Shown one piece after another: positions 1 through 8,469 of a stretch of DNA of 18,116 nt. Origin of the DNA: Actinobacteria bacterium 13_1_40CM_66_12 (GTDB lineage Bacteria > Chloroflexota > Dormibacteria > Dormibacterales > Dormibacteraceae). A model generated the notes under the pieces. That model saw nothing but the letters and a program-made list of their open reading frames with translations, was not told the origin of the DNA and ran no database searches. The stretch's first letter is position 1; each line of letters opens with the position of its first letter. The stretch is from NCBI GenBank assembly GCA_001917895.1, contig MNEW01000035.1:1-18116 (forward strand). Reading direction: 5' to 3'. The translations under genes were made by a program, and so were the position numbers.

Positions 1-1045
1 TTCCGAGCGGGAGCTTGCCGTCGCGCGCCATGCCGAACGCAAGGCGGATGGTCGAGGTCTGGATGGCGAGGCAGCAAACGTAGATCGCCGCGAAGACGAC
101 GAAGAGGTACAGGTTGGCGGCCCAACCCGGGAAGTTGGATTCGATGATGGTCACCAGTGGGAATGGAATCTTGCCGGCGCCGATGTCGGAGACGAACTTG
201 CCCATGTCGCCAGGCACCGCGATGATGGTCGCGAACAGAAAGATCGCGCCGATGATGGCGGCGCCGACGATGGATGCGAGGACGGCTCGTGGCGCTTCTC
301 GGCGTGGGTTCTTGGTTTCCTCAGCGAGCGTGCTCGCAGTGTCGAAGCCGTAGATCACGAACAGCGACATGAACATGGCGGCGAGGAAGGTCCCGGCCTG
401 TGTGTTGAAGCCCGAGCCGAGATAGCTGCCGTCGACCAGGACGCTGACGGACTGGTGGTGGTAGAAGAGCAGAAGGATCAGCGCGAAGACGACCATGCCG
501 AGGATCTCGAAGACGACGCCCGTGTTGTTGACGAAGGCGACGATCCTCACGCCGAAGATGCTCAACAGGGTCGTGCTCAGAAGGATGATCGCTGCGACGT
601 TCCGCTCGGTATCGGGGTCCGTGCCGATGCTCATGCCCAGGTTGTTGAGGAGCGGGATCAACACGAGTGGGACCGTGGCCACGACGGCCGCGACCGTGAG
701 TACACCGGCAAACAGGTAGATCCAGCCTGTGAACCAGGCGTACGTCCGGTTCGACAGGTACTTGGTCCACTGATAGACGGAGCCGGCGACTGGGAAGTGC
801 GCGCTCACCTCAGCGAAGTTCAGGCCGACGAGCAGCTGGCCTACGACGACGATGGGCCAGCTCCAGAAAAATGCCGGGCCCGCCAGGCCGATACCCAGGA
901 TGAACAGGGTGAAGATGCCTGTTGACGGAGAGATGTACGAGAACGCGACGGCGAAGCTAGAGTAGACGCCCAGCACTCGCCTCAGCTCCTGCTGATACCC
1001 GAACCTCGCCAGGTCACGAACGTCGGCATGGGCTTCTTCTTGCAA
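1..1045 (-). CDS. APC superfamily amino-acid permease (3' end outside window)
   Basis: Integral membrane transporter, probably for an amino acid or a related amine. About 348 codons are visible and the reading frame runs off the left edge; relatives are usually near 480-550 residues, so the C-terminal helices are missing. The start is a TTG at 1045-1043, preceded at good spacing by GGGGAGGGG; a stop lies in frame upstream with no ATG or GTG between. The N-terminus contains the APC signature FAVAFSYISPSTGIF (helix 1, with the unwound Gly/Ser-rich substrate region). The cytoplasmic loop EETKNPRREAPRAV is diagnostic of the family. At least seven hydrophobic helices follow one another. Substrate cannot be told from sequence. 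A promoter with good spacing lies upstream (1105-1133). Family assignment is secure; substrate is unknown. Confidence 0.9.
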   Translation of the reverse strand, partial: MQEEAHADVRDLARFGYQQELRRVLGVYSSFAVAFSYISPSTGIFTLFILGIGLAGPAFFWSWPIVVVGQLLVGLNFAEVSAHFPVAGSVYQWTKYLSNRTYAWFTGWIYLFAGVLTVAAVVATVPLVLIPLLNNLGMSIGTDPDTERNVAAIILLSTTLLSIFGVRIVAFVNNTGVVFEILGMVVFALILLLFYHHQSVSVLVDGSYLGSGFNTQAGTFLAAMFMSLFVIYGFDTASTLAEETKNPRREAPRAVLASIVGAAIIGAIFLFATIIAVPGDMGKFVSDIGAGKIPFPLVTIIESNFPGWAANLYLFVVFAAIYVCCLAIQTSTIRLAFGMARDGKLPLG

Positions 1046-1104
1046 CTGGTACCCCTCCCCGGGCTTACCGCCCGCCCGAAACGTTTGTTACAGAAGTTGG
1101 AGGG

Positions 1105-1133
1105 AAGCTATCACTCGTTGCCGAATCCGTCAA
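1105..1133 (-). promoter_or_regulatory. Sigma-70-type promoter for the APC permease
   Basis: On the minus strand TTGACG (1133-1128) is followed after exactly 17 nt by TAGCTT (1110-1105). Transcription would start near 1098, giving a leader of about 50 nt that carries the strong GGGGAGGGG ribosome site before the TTG start. The -35 matches five of six consensus bases; the -10 keeps the key T, A and final T. No transcription data support it. Confidence 0.5.
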
Positions 1134-1238
1134 TTGAGGGGCCGGGAAGGACTGGGAAGAAAGGAGTTCGGGTGGGGCCCGGCGGCTGACAAATATGTCT
1201 GGCAGTCGAGCGGCAAGAAATTAACAGCAACTTGGGCG

Positions 1239-1267
1239 TTGACTCTCCAAACATCTGTTCGTAGAAT
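1239..1267 (+). promoter_or_regulatory. Near-consensus promoter placing the start of transcription at the ATG (leaderless)
   Basis: TTGACT (1239-1244), a 17-nt spacer and TAGAAT (1262-1267) give five of six matches in each hexamer with ideal spacing. The -10 ends six bases before the ATG at 1274, so the expected first transcribed base is at or next to the A of the start codon. No Shine-Dalgarno sequence precedes this ATG, consistent with a leaderless mRNA, a common arrangement in Actinomycetota and related high-GC groups. Confidence 0.7.
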
Positions 1268-1273
1268 GTCAGT

Positions 1274-2416
1274 ATGGAGAGTGGGGTGGGGGGAGTTGCA
1301 CCCAGAGCCGGCGAGGAGATTGCTGCGGAGCTGATCCGCCGGCGCCAGAAGATCGATCAGGACGAGCTTGAGTTCTCGGTCCTCGCCGCCGCGTTCGCCG
1401 AGACCGACGAGTACGACTGGCAGGGGTTCGATAGCCCGGTGGCATGGATCAAAGCCAACTGTCACGTGAGCGGTGGAGCGGCCGGAGATCGAATCTGCGT
1501 CGGCCAGCAGCTGGCGCGTCTGGACCAGAGCTCGTCGGCGATGGCTGCCGGCGAGATCGGCTTCGCCCACTTCGCCCTGATCGCGCGCACGTCAGCCGCT
1601 GTGGGCGAGCGCCTCGATCAAACGGCGTTGCTTAGGCAGGCTCGCAAGCACACCATCGCTCACTTTCACGACGACTGCTATCACGCGCGCCATGCGGCCG
1701 ACCCCAAGGGATGCGCCGACGAAGAAGCACAAAGCGTGGAGGCACGCAGCCTCAAGCTGGCCAGCGGTGACGACGGCACGGTCTACATCAGCGGCTACCT
1801 CGACAAGGTCGGCGGCGCTGCCGTGCGCACCGCGCTCGAGCCTCTGGCGAAGCGCGCGGGCATAGGCGACGACCGGCCGCGCGACCGACGTGTCGCGGAT
1901 GCGCTGGTCGATCTCTCGATGCAGGCGCTCGACAACGGGCTCGTGCCTCAGCGCGCACACCTGCAGGTCACTGCCTCAATGGAGACTCTCCTCGGCTTGC
2001 CTGGCGTCCCCGGGGCGAACATGGAGTTCTCGCTGCCGATCTCGGCCAAGGCCGTGGAGAGAATCGCGTGCGACTGCGCGGTGACGCGCATCATCCTCGG
2101 CTCCGACTCGACTGTGATCGACGTCGGGCGCGCGAAGCGGACGATCTCCGGACCGCAGCGCAAGGCGCTCAAGGTCCGCGACGGCGGCTGCACGTGGCCA
2201 GGATGCGACCGGCCGGTGAGCATGACCGAAGGCCACCACCTTGTGCACTGGATCCATAACGGACCCGGTGACATGCCCAACCTCACCCTTCTCTGCTACC
2301 GGCATCACTGGATGGTTCACGAGGGCGGGTGGCAGATCGTGCGCACCGATGACGGGCGGGTGCTGACCATCCCGCCCGCCACCGGATTTGAATACCGACC
2401 TCGCGGTCCTGATTAA
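1274..2416 (+). CDS. DUF222 domain protein with C-terminal HNH endonuclease domain
   Basis: 380 residues. The N-terminal two thirds is a DUF222 region (helical, unknown role), recognisable in stretches such as GYLDKVGGAAVRTALEPLA and in the RRVADALVDL helix. The C-terminal HNH nuclease fold follows, with Cys306 and Cys311 (CTWPGC), His321/His322 (the HH of the first HNH strand), Asn331, Cys341 and His344/His345/His349. All metal and catalytic positions expected of the family appear present. This architecture (13E12-repeat type) is often multicopy in Actinomycetota and Chloroflexota genomes, and its biological role is unresolved. The gene stands alone, between a divergent permease and a convergent YCII gene 18 bp away. 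The ATG at 1274 is chosen because the promoter ends six bases before it. Family assignment is strong; nuclease activity is inferred. Confidence 0.88.
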   Translation: MESGVGGVAPRAGEEIAAELIRRRQKIDQDELEFSVLAAAFAETDEYDWQGFDSPVAWIKANCHVSGGAAGDRICVGQQLARLDQSSSAMAAGEIGFAHFALIARTSAAVGERLDQTALLRQARKHTIAHFHDDCYHARHAADPKGCADEEAQSVEARSLKLASGDDGTVYISGYLDKVGGAAVRTALEPLAKRAGIGDDRPRDRRVADALVDLSMQALDNGLVPQRAHLQVTASMETLLGLPGVPGANMEFSLPISAKAVERIACDCAVTRIILGSDSTVIDVGRAKRTISGPQRKALKVRDGGCTWPGCDRPVSMTEGHHLVHWIHNGPGDMPNLTLLCYRHHWMVHEGGWQIVRTDDGRVLTIPPATGFEYRPRGPD

Positions 2417-2434
2417 GGCCGCGAGTCCCCGTCG

Positions 2435-2782
2435 CTACATCTGGACGATGGGGCGGACCTCCATGGCACCGACCTGCGCCACCGGGCATTTGGCCGCGTA
2501 CTTGACCGCCTCGTCGAGGTCGGCCGCCTCGATCACATAGAACCCGACCAGCTGGTCGCCGTTCTTGTTGAATGGTCCTGAGGTGGAATCGGTGTGGCCG
2601 TTGCGGACGCGTACGGTTTTCGAGGTCGACGACGCCTGCACCGGGTCGCCGGCCTTGAACAGGCCTTTGCCGTTGATCTCATCGAAGTAGGCGTTGAAGG
2701 CGTTGTTCTGGGCGTCGAAAGCCGGCGTGCCCGGGTGGGGCATCTTCGATTCGTCGGCATAGAGAAGGTAGAGGTACTTCAC
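2435..2782 (-). CDS. YCII-related (YciI/DGPF) family protein
   Basis: 115 residues, normal full length. It begins MKYLYLLYADE, the usual YCII first strand, and ends with the CPVAQVGAMEVRPI pattern of the family's last helix and strand (ferredoxin-like alpha-beta fold, often dimeric). The family's DGPF motif reads SGPF here. The molecular function of this branch is unknown; members are often found beside ECF sigma factors, but none is present. The start is GTG at 2782-2780 with AAGGAG six bases upstream. It is the third gene of an apparent operon, 40 bp after the DUF1059 gene. Probably cytoplasmic: no signal peptide or membrane segment. Confidence 0.85.
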   Translation of the reverse strand: MKYLYLLYADESKMPHPGTPAFDAQNNAFNAYFDEINGKGLFKAGDPVQASSTSKTVRVRNGHTDSTSGPFNKNGDQLVGFYVIEAADLDEAVKYAAKCPVAQVGAMEVRPIVQM

Positions 2783-2822
2783 GGATGACTCCTTATGTGG
2801 TCTCGCTACCCGAGGGCAGCGT

Positions 2823-2975
2823 CTAGACGGGCTTGGCTTGGGCCAGGACCTGCTCGCGACTGACGCCCTGCATGTGGTGAACCTCGCTGGCGTGCTCCTG
2901 CACGCCTTTCACGAGCTTCTCCTCGTCGTCGGTCTCGAGCACCCAACCGCATTCACATTCGACTCGCTTCTTCAT
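2823..2975 (-). CDS. Small DUF1059 family protein (50 aa)
   Basis: A 50-residue acidic protein starting MKKRVECECGWVLE and ending in a helical segment with HASEVHHMQGVSREQVLAQ. The paired cysteines (Cys7, Cys9) with Gly10-Trp11 and the later His28/His33/His34 resemble the DUF1059 small-protein family. A metal-binding or redox role is possible but unproven. The ribosome site AAGGAG lies inside the last codons and stop of the upstream membrane-protein gene (the stop TGA is at 2979-2977 and the ATG at 2975), so the two are probably translationally coupled. It sits between that gene and the YCII gene in a three-gene minus-strand operon. Family call is from pattern memory only. Confidence 0.75.
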   Translation of the reverse strand: MKKRVECECGWVLETDDEEKLVKGVQEHASEVHHMQGVSREQVLAQAKPV

Positions 2976-2976
2976 G

Positions 2977-3552
2977 TCACTCCTTGGTCATGCCCGGCCT
3001 GGCGATGACATCATGGCCGGTGGGGTTTGGGGAATCTTTGGAGTCTGCCAGCGTTTCATCCTGCTCGACGTTCACGACCAGGCGCCAAGCGTTGCGCATG
3101 GCGATGGAGAAGAGGCCGAGGAGGGCATAGGCAACGTTCAGCATGGCCCCCGTTTCGCCTCGCAGGAGGCCGACCCCGCCGCTCAGCAGATAGACGTAGA
3201 TGGCGAACGGCACCACCAGAAGCCAGAAGCTCTGCGCGAGCCGATGGCGGCGTCCTCTCTCCTGGAGCCTGAATACGGGCCACCAGATCCAGATGGTTCG
3301 CCACGTGGCGAAAGCGACGGCCACCAGGATGATCTCGCCGCGAACCCGCGCATCGAGAGACGGGATGAGGAACGCAAGCGACATGACGAAGGCAGTGGCC
3401 AGAATTGTCAGCGTGCTCTGGCCCAGCGCTGCCCACCGGTTCTTCGGGTCGGCGAAGACGCCGAGGTGCAGCTGCGTCGCGATGAACAGTAGGCCGACCA
3501 AGGTCGCGGCGCTCCCGGCCGCCGTCGCGAAGAACAGGTTCCAGTCACCCAT
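2977..3552 (-). CDS. Five-helix membrane protein of unknown function
   Basis: 191 residues with about five membrane segments (near 6-28, 44-64, 71-93, 108-128 and 135-152) and a polar C-terminal tail. The N-terminus MGDWNLFFATAAGSAATLVG resembles small bacterial membrane proteins beginning with a DW.. FF..AAG..A.L.GL pattern, some of which carry the annotation 'modulator of FtsH protease'; that resemblance is weak and no function is assigned. It is the first gene of the operon with the DUF1059 and YCII genes. A GATAAT element at 3568-3563, ten bases before the ATG, could be a -10 box, but no convincing -35 is seen. The start lies 31 bp from the divergent regulator start at 3584, so the two genes share a very short control region. 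Confidence 0.75.
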   Translation of the reverse strand: MGDWNLFFATAAGSAATLVGLLFIATQLHLGVFADPKNRWAALGQSTLTILATAFVMSLAFLIPSLDARVRGEIILVAVAFATWRTIWIWWPVFRLQERGRRHRLAQSFWLLVVPFAIYVYLLSGGVGLLRGETGAMLNVAYALLGLFSIAMRNAWRLVVNVEQDETLADSKDSPNPTGHDVIARPGMTKE

Positions 3553-3583
3553 CCCGCTGCGGATTATCGGCTCAGACCGGTAG

Positions 3584-4286
3584 ATGCTGAGGATCTACCT
3601 GACCGGGGAGGTGCAGGTCGAGAACGGCGATCGCCTGCTGCGGGAGTCGAAGCTGGGCGGCCCGCAAGGCCGATTCGTTCTCGCCCATCTCGTCATGGAG
3701 CGTAAACGGGCAGTCACCCAGGCCGAGCTTGCCGAGGCCCTATGGCCGGAATCGCTGCCCGCCTCGTGGACCCTCGCGCTCAGCGCGATCGTCAGCCGCC
3801 TTCGCGCCGGCCTCGCGACAGCCGGACTGCCACGTGGCCGGATCATTGGCAATGCGTTCGGCTGCTACCAGTTCACGCCGCCCGGCGAGACATGGGTCGA
3901 CGTCGAGGCGGCGCTGGCCGGGGTGGATGCCGCCGAGGGTGCGATCGCCATCGGCAACCCGCAGGCGGCATACGGGCCTTCGCTGATCGCGACCATCATC
4001 CTTCGGCGCCCGTTCCTTCCTGGGCAGGATGGACCGTGGGTCGATGAGCGTCGCGCCCTGCTGGAGGCGAGCTTGATCAGGGCGCTCGACTGCAGGGTCG
4101 AGGCGCTGGCGGCCAACAACGAGATGGTGCTCGCAGTCGCCGCTGGCCGCAAACGGCGATCGCGCGGATGCGGTGCGTGCGTACCAGCAATGCCGCGACC
4201 TACTCGACAAAGAGCTCGGAGTCTCGCCTTCGGCTGAGACCGAATCCCTATACGACGAAATTACTCGGCGCGCCCGAAAGACTTGA
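3584..4286 (+). pseudogene. BTAD/SARP-type transcription regulator, broken by an internal deletion and frame change
   Basis: Residues 1-90 form the OmpR-like winged helix of AfsR/DnrI/RedD-type regulators (start MLRIYLTGEVQVENG, then AELAEALWPE, then IVSRLRAGL). The bacterial transcriptional activation domain follows, with AYGPSLIA, RRPFLPGQDGPWVDERR and the RALDCRVEAL helix. The original frame then degenerates into an Arg-rich tail ending at 4237. From about 4143 another frame continues the domain: LAANGDRADAVRAYQQCRDL, then ELGVSPSAETESLYDEI, to a stop at 4286. The stretch normally lying between (the 'VALEPFRE...LMRAH' helices, roughly 20-24 residues) is absent. The gene thus seems to have lost about 65-70 nt. 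Its repaired 3' end overlaps the convergent acs gene by 26 bp. It may be a real pseudogene or an assembly error; if expressed as is, a 217-residue protein with a foreign tail results. Confidence 0.75.
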
Positions 4287-6295
4287 TCTCCTCTAGCTCT
4301 TTCTCGGTCAGCTCACGCGGCGTTTGCCCTGTCTTCACCTTCTCTGATTCGACGTGATGCTTGATGGTCTCCACGATCTCGGGATTGGCCAGCGTGGTGA
4401 TGTCGCCCGGGCTGGTGAAGTTGGAGATGCCGGCGATCACTCGGCGCATGATCTTTCCTGATCGAGTCTTCGGCATGTCCGGCACGATCCACACGTTCTT
4501 CGGCCGAGCGATCTTGCCGATGAGCCTGTCGATCGCGGCCGAGACCTTGTCCTCGATCTGCTTGCTCGGCTTGAACCCCGGCTTCAGGGCCACATACATC
4601 TCGACCGCCCGGCCCCGCAGCTCATCCATCACCGGCACCGCCGCGGCTTCGGCGACCTCCTCCACTGTGAGGGTCGCGGACTCGAGCTCTTTGGTGCCGA
4701 GCCTGTGCCCGGCCACGTTGATCACGTCGTCGACGCGGCCCAGGATTCGGAAGTAGCCGTCCTCGGCCTGCAGCGCGCCGTCGCCGGCGAAGTACGGCCA
4801 ATCGTGCCAATCCTTGCTGTCCTTCTTCTTGTTGTACTTCGCGTAGTAGGTCTTCACGAACCTGTCCGGGTCTCCATAGATGGTCTGGAAAATTCCCGGC
4901 CAGGGGTTGCGGATGGTGATGTTGCCCGCCTTCTGGCTGCCTTTCGGGACCGGCTTGCCCTGCTCGTCGAGGATCTGCGGGAAGACGCCTAGCACGCCTG
5001 GGCCGCAGCTTCCAGGCTTCATCGGTTGCAGCGCGGGCAACGTGCTGCCCAGGAAGCCGCCGTTTTCTGTCTGCCACCACGTGTCGACGATGACGGCCTC
5101 GTTCTTCCCGACCTCCTGGTGATACCAGCGCCAGACCTCGGGCTCGATCGGCTCGCCCACGGTGGTCATGTGCTTGAAGTGGAAGTTGTACTTCTTGGGC
5201 TCATCGGGGCCCAGCTTGCGCAGCATGCGGATGGTCGTGGGCGCCGTGTGGAAGATGTTGACGTTCAGCCGCTCAGCGATTCGCCACGGCCGCCCGGGAT
5301 CCGGGAACGTGGGCACTCCTTCGTACATGACGCTGGTGGCCGCCAGCGCCAGCGGCCCGTAAACGATATACGAGTGGCCCGTGATCCAGCCGATGTCGGC
5401 AAAGCACCAGTACGTGTCCTCGGGATGTATGTCCTGGTAGTACTTCGACGTTCCCGCCACGTATGCGAGGTATCCGCCGGTGCTGTGCTGACAGCCCTTC
5501 GGCTTGGCCGTCGTGCCGCTGGTGTACATGAGGAAGAGCGGAGCCTCGGCCGGCATGGAGACGGGCTCGACGGTCTTGCCCTTGTAATTGGCGATGAGCT
5601 CGTCGATGAAATAGTCCCGGCCCTTCACCATCTCGGTCTTCGATGAGTACTTGCCGGGATAGCGACGCCAGATCAAGACCTTGTCGACTTTCTGGCCCTG
5701 CTTCTTCGCCTCTTCTACCGCTTCGTCCGCTTTGACCTTGTGATCGATCAAGTCGCCGTTGCGGTAATAGCCGTCCATCGTGACGAGGATGTCGCTGCCC
5801 GAGTCCGCGATGCGGCCGCCGCACGCCGCGCCGCTGAAGCCGCCAAAAACCTCGGAGTGGATGACGCCGAGGCGGGCGCAGGCCAGCATCGATACGGGCA
5901 GCTCCGGGACCATCGGCAGGTGGAACGTCACCCGGTCGCCCGCCTTCAGCCCGCAGAAATCTCTCAGCCTCGGGGACCCAGATGAAGGCAGCCTTGTCCC
6001 TGTACTTCGCCAGGTGCCGGTCGATGCAGTTGTACGAGGCGTTTAGCTTTCCGCCGACGAACCATTTCCAGAACGGCGCGTTGCTCGTGTCGAGCGTGGT
6101 GTGCCAGTACTTGTCCCAGGTCAGGAGATCGGCATATTCCTTGAAGCATTCGGGGAAGTTCGTCTCGGCGAATCGCTCGAAGATGGCGGGGTCGTTCGCG
6201 TTCGCTTGGCCGATGAACTTCGCGGGCGGATAGAAATACTCTTCTTCCCGCCAGTGAACCGCGATCTCGGCCTCTGAGACCTGAACTTCACTCAT
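4261..6295 (-). pseudogene. acs: Acetyl-CoA synthetase (AMP-forming), frameshifted with a core segment missing
   Basis: Acetate activation to acetyl-CoA through acetyl-AMP. The start is ATG at 6295 with GGAGG seven bases upstream; an earlier ATG at 6313 lacks a ribosome site. The first ~111 codons give the Acs N-terminus (FWKWFVGGKLNASYNCIDRHL, split here as FWKWF and KLNASYNCIDRHL) up to AAFIWVPEAE. The frame then changes near 5960-5968 and continues as RDFCGLKAGDRVTFHLPMVP to the end. The conserved 'TYxELYxxV...A..L' segment between them (about 23-25 residues) is missing. Downstream motifs are intact: ATP loop YTSGTTAKPKG (Ala replaces the usual Gly), DTWWQTENGG, GRVDDVINVAGHRLGT and the catalytic-lysine motif PKTRSGKIMRR. 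As written the enzyme cannot be made. It is real decay or an assembly error. Confidence 0.85.
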
Positions 6296-6368
6296 CGCCT
6301 GACCTCCATGCACGAACCATGCTAATGGACGACCGGTGAGCTGACCTGGAGGGAGAGCGTCGAGACGA

Positions 6369-6398
6369 AGAGGCCGGTCGCACCGGCGACCGGCCTCT
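6369..6398 (-). terminator. Strong hairpin just after the secreted-protein gene
   Basis: A perfect 13-bp stem (AGAGGCCGGTCGC pairing with 6386-6398) closes a four-base loop ACCG. It lies ten bases beyond the stop of the 6408-8414 gene and about 75 bp before the acs start, where a terminator is expected. On the minus strand the following bases are only modestly T-rich (TTCGTCTCG), so it is an atypical intrinsic terminator; on the plus strand it is followed by a short A run instead. Confidence 0.6.
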
Positions 6399-6407
6399 CC
6401 AAAAAGC

Positions 6408-8414
6408 TCAGCCGGCTGGGTTCACCTCGGTGATCCTGGTGTCCCAGTTGGCCAGCAGGGTGCGGGTTCCACCGCAGCTGGCGCCTGTGGCGACGTACTC
6501 ACTCAGAGTGCACGTTTGCCCGATGTACTCCGAAGCCATCCAGATGTTGTTGTTCCCATCGACCACAGCCGCGCCGTAGTCGCCCCAGCGAGGTCGCGCC
6601 GGGTTGGGGTCGTTGAAGACCGCCGTCCCAGTGAAGCCGTCGGCCGGACCGATTCCCTGAGCCGCCACCTGCACCGCTCCGACGCCGTCGGCGGTGATCG
6701 ATGCAAACGCTGCGCTCGGGAAGAAGTCCCTGCCCACGAGGGTGAAGGCCATCACGCCGTTGCCGTCCTTCGTGACCGCGATGGCCGGGTACGTGACGTT
6801 GTTCTGGCTGACCGCGAGGTAGCCGCTGTTGACCAGCGCGGGCCCGCCTGCGGCGCTCGGGTTCACGACGAACCACTCGACGCCTGCGCGGGTGTTCGCG
6901 GAAGAGTTGACGGCGGTGTCCAGGGCGCCCCACAGCTTGCCGGCCGCGAAAACGACCTGCTGCATACGCGTGTCGTTGCTGTCAAGCGCGTACTCGTGCT
7001 CGGGCGCGAAGGGGTCCGGCACTCCTAATACGAAGTTCGTCGCGCACGACTTCTTGTTCAAGCAGTCGATGAGCGGCGTCTCTCCATTCTTCTGCTCAGA
7101 GCGCGCGGGGACCACGTACAGCCCTGCGGTCAGAGTTTTGTGCGACAGAGTCAGGGTTGGGCTCGAGTTGAGAGATGACGTGTTGGTCAAGGACCAAACC
7201 AGGAGCTGGTCTGAGCGGCGCGGGCCGACGGCCACGCCGTTGCCATGCGCCTCATCGGCGGCGTTCGAGCTCATGAAGAACTCGGTGCCGCCGTTGGCCG
7301 TCGAGTTCAGTCCGGCGGGCGCGGTAGCCGGCCAGATCGTGAAGCCTGAGTTGCCGGCGTCCGCGCCGTGCGTGTCGAACTGGGTCACGGCCACGGTCGC
7401 CGCGAGGTTTTTCAGGGCTTGCTTGGAGACGGCGTAGACCTGCGCCCCGTGGAAGTCATTGCCGAAGAACGAGTACTCGTTGGTCGTGAGGTAGATGCCG
7501 TTGGCATCTGCGCCCAGGTGCGGGTAATCGCCCAGGCAGGCGTTCGGGTTGGTCGGTGTGGTCGCCTGGCCAAACGGCGGGATCCCGGTGCAGTGGTGGT
7601 TGGGCGTTCCCTGCGTCCCGTCGTCCTGGACGGGGATGCGGTAGATCGTCCAGCTCCCGGTTGGGTCGCTGGTCTGGCTGACCGCCAGGTCGAGGTGGTT
7701 GGTGCCGGTGAAATCGCCGCCGCGGATGTTGTGGGCGGGATCGTTCTTGGGGAACGTGTCGATGGTCAGGACGTCCGCGAACCAGCGGTTGGCGTCCTTG
7801 TCGAAGTAGCAGCTCGGGTCGGTTACGAATTGCCCGAATACGTTGGGCGTGCCGCGAATGATGGCCGGCGGGTAGCCGAAGAAGGTGTTCAGGTCCTCGA
7901 CGCCCTTTGCGGCCGTCCCGTCCGGGTTGTAGACGCGCATCACATCGTTGATGATCTCCATGACCAGGCCGTTGCCGACGCAAAGGCCCTGGTCTGGCGG
8001 CTCGAGCGTGAACTGATTGCCGCCGTTGGCCCGGCGCTGCTGGCGGTGGTTGAGGCCGTCGAATGTGCTCAGCACCGAGAGCGGTCCCGTGCTGGACACG
8101 CCCTGGCCGGCGGTCACCGGGACCGTCGAAACGTCCGGCGCTCCGTGCTCGATCGATCGGCTCCGGTTGACGCCGTTGCCTCCACCCGATGCTGCCGCGG
8201 CGCTTGCGCTGTCCCCTTGAACTGGTCCCAGCTCGGGTTGCTGTGAGCCGTTGTCCACGCCAATCGGCGTCGGGCTGAACGACGTCACCCCGGAAGCCGG
8301 GATCTGGCGCGTATCGCCGTTGCCGCCGGCGGGAACTGCCGCAGGTGCGAGAGCAAACGTGCCCGCGACCACGGCGATGATTACGTACCAAACAGTGCGC
8401 TTATGTCTGACCAC
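6408..8414 (-). CDS. Large secreted protein, probably beta-propeller-like, function unknown
   Basis: About 668 residues. A basic start (VRHKR) is followed by a hydrophobic segment and an Ala-rich cleavage region (LAPAAVPAG), a typical Sec signal peptide. A Ser/Gly/Ala-rich linker of roughly 80 residues leads to a long domain full of repeated strand-turn patterns (DPSCYFDKDANRWF, LDLAVSQTSDPTGSWTIY, GDYPHLGADANGIYLTTNE, RWGDYGAAVVDGNNNIWMAS). These suggest a beta-propeller-like fold. Several cysteines would suit extracellular disulfides. There is no membrane anchor or sorting motif at the C-terminus. The GTG at 8414 is preferred because GGAGG sits five bases upstream; the GTG at 8420 touches that ribosome site. 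It is divergent from another secreted gene, with a shared 182-bp control region. I do not recognise a characterised family. Confidence 0.8.
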   Translation of the reverse strand: MVRHKRTVWYVIIAVVAGTFALAPAAVPAGGNGDTRQIPASGVTSFSPTPIGVDNGSQQPELGPVQGDSASAAAASGGGNGVNRSRSIEHGAPDVSTVPVTAGQGVSSTGPLSVLSTFDGLNHRQQRRANGGNQFTLEPPDQGLCVGNGLVMEIINDVMRVYNPDGTAAKGVEDLNTFFGYPPAIIRGTPNVFGQFVTDPSCYFDKDANRWFADVLTIDTFPKNDPAHNIRGGDFTGTNHLDLAVSQTSDPTGSWTIYRIPVQDDGTQGTPNHHCTGIPPFGQATTPTNPNACLGDYPHLGADANGIYLTTNEYSFFGNDFHGAQVYAVSKQALKNLAATVAVTQFDTHGADAGNSGFTIWPATAPAGLNSTANGGTEFFMSSNAADEAHGNGVAVGPRRSDQLLVWSLTNTSSLNSSPTLTLSHKTLTAGLYVVPARSEQKNGETPLIDCLNKKSCATNFVLGVPDPFAPEHEYALDSNDTRMQQVVFAAGKLWGALDTAVNSSANTRAGVEWFVVNPSAAGGPALVNSGYLAVSQNNVTYPAIAVTKDGNGVMAFTLVGRDFFPSAAFASITADGVGAVQVAAQGIGPADGFTGTAVFNDPNPARPRWGDYGAAVVDGNNNIWMASEYIGQTCTLSEYVATGASCGGTRTLLANWDTRITEVNPAG

Positions 8415-8469
8415 GCCCACCTCCAGTGTTCGATGCCCAGCGCCCCTGGGTCGAGGCGCCCTGTGACCG

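Noticed and set aside
1274..2416. The HNH gene as a homing endonuclease or part of a mobile intron
   Set aside because: It is a free-standing DUF222-HNH gene with its own promoter; no intron or intein boundaries or interrupted host gene are visible around it.
5955..5972. Programmed ribosomal frameshift in the acetyl-CoA synthetase
   Set aside because: No slippery heptamer is evident at the junction, and a conserved block of the protein is missing, which a frameshift alone would not explain.
6369..6398. Hairpin considered as a mobile-element end or repeat unit
   Set aside because: Only one copy was noticed, it sits directly after a stop codon, and no transposase or target duplication is nearby; terminator is the simpler reading.
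7368..8246. A 292-codon plus-strand frame opposite the large secreted protein
   Set aside because: Composition (Val/Arg/Ala-rich, no domain) is that of an antisense shadow of a GC-rich gene, and there is no ribosome site or promoter.
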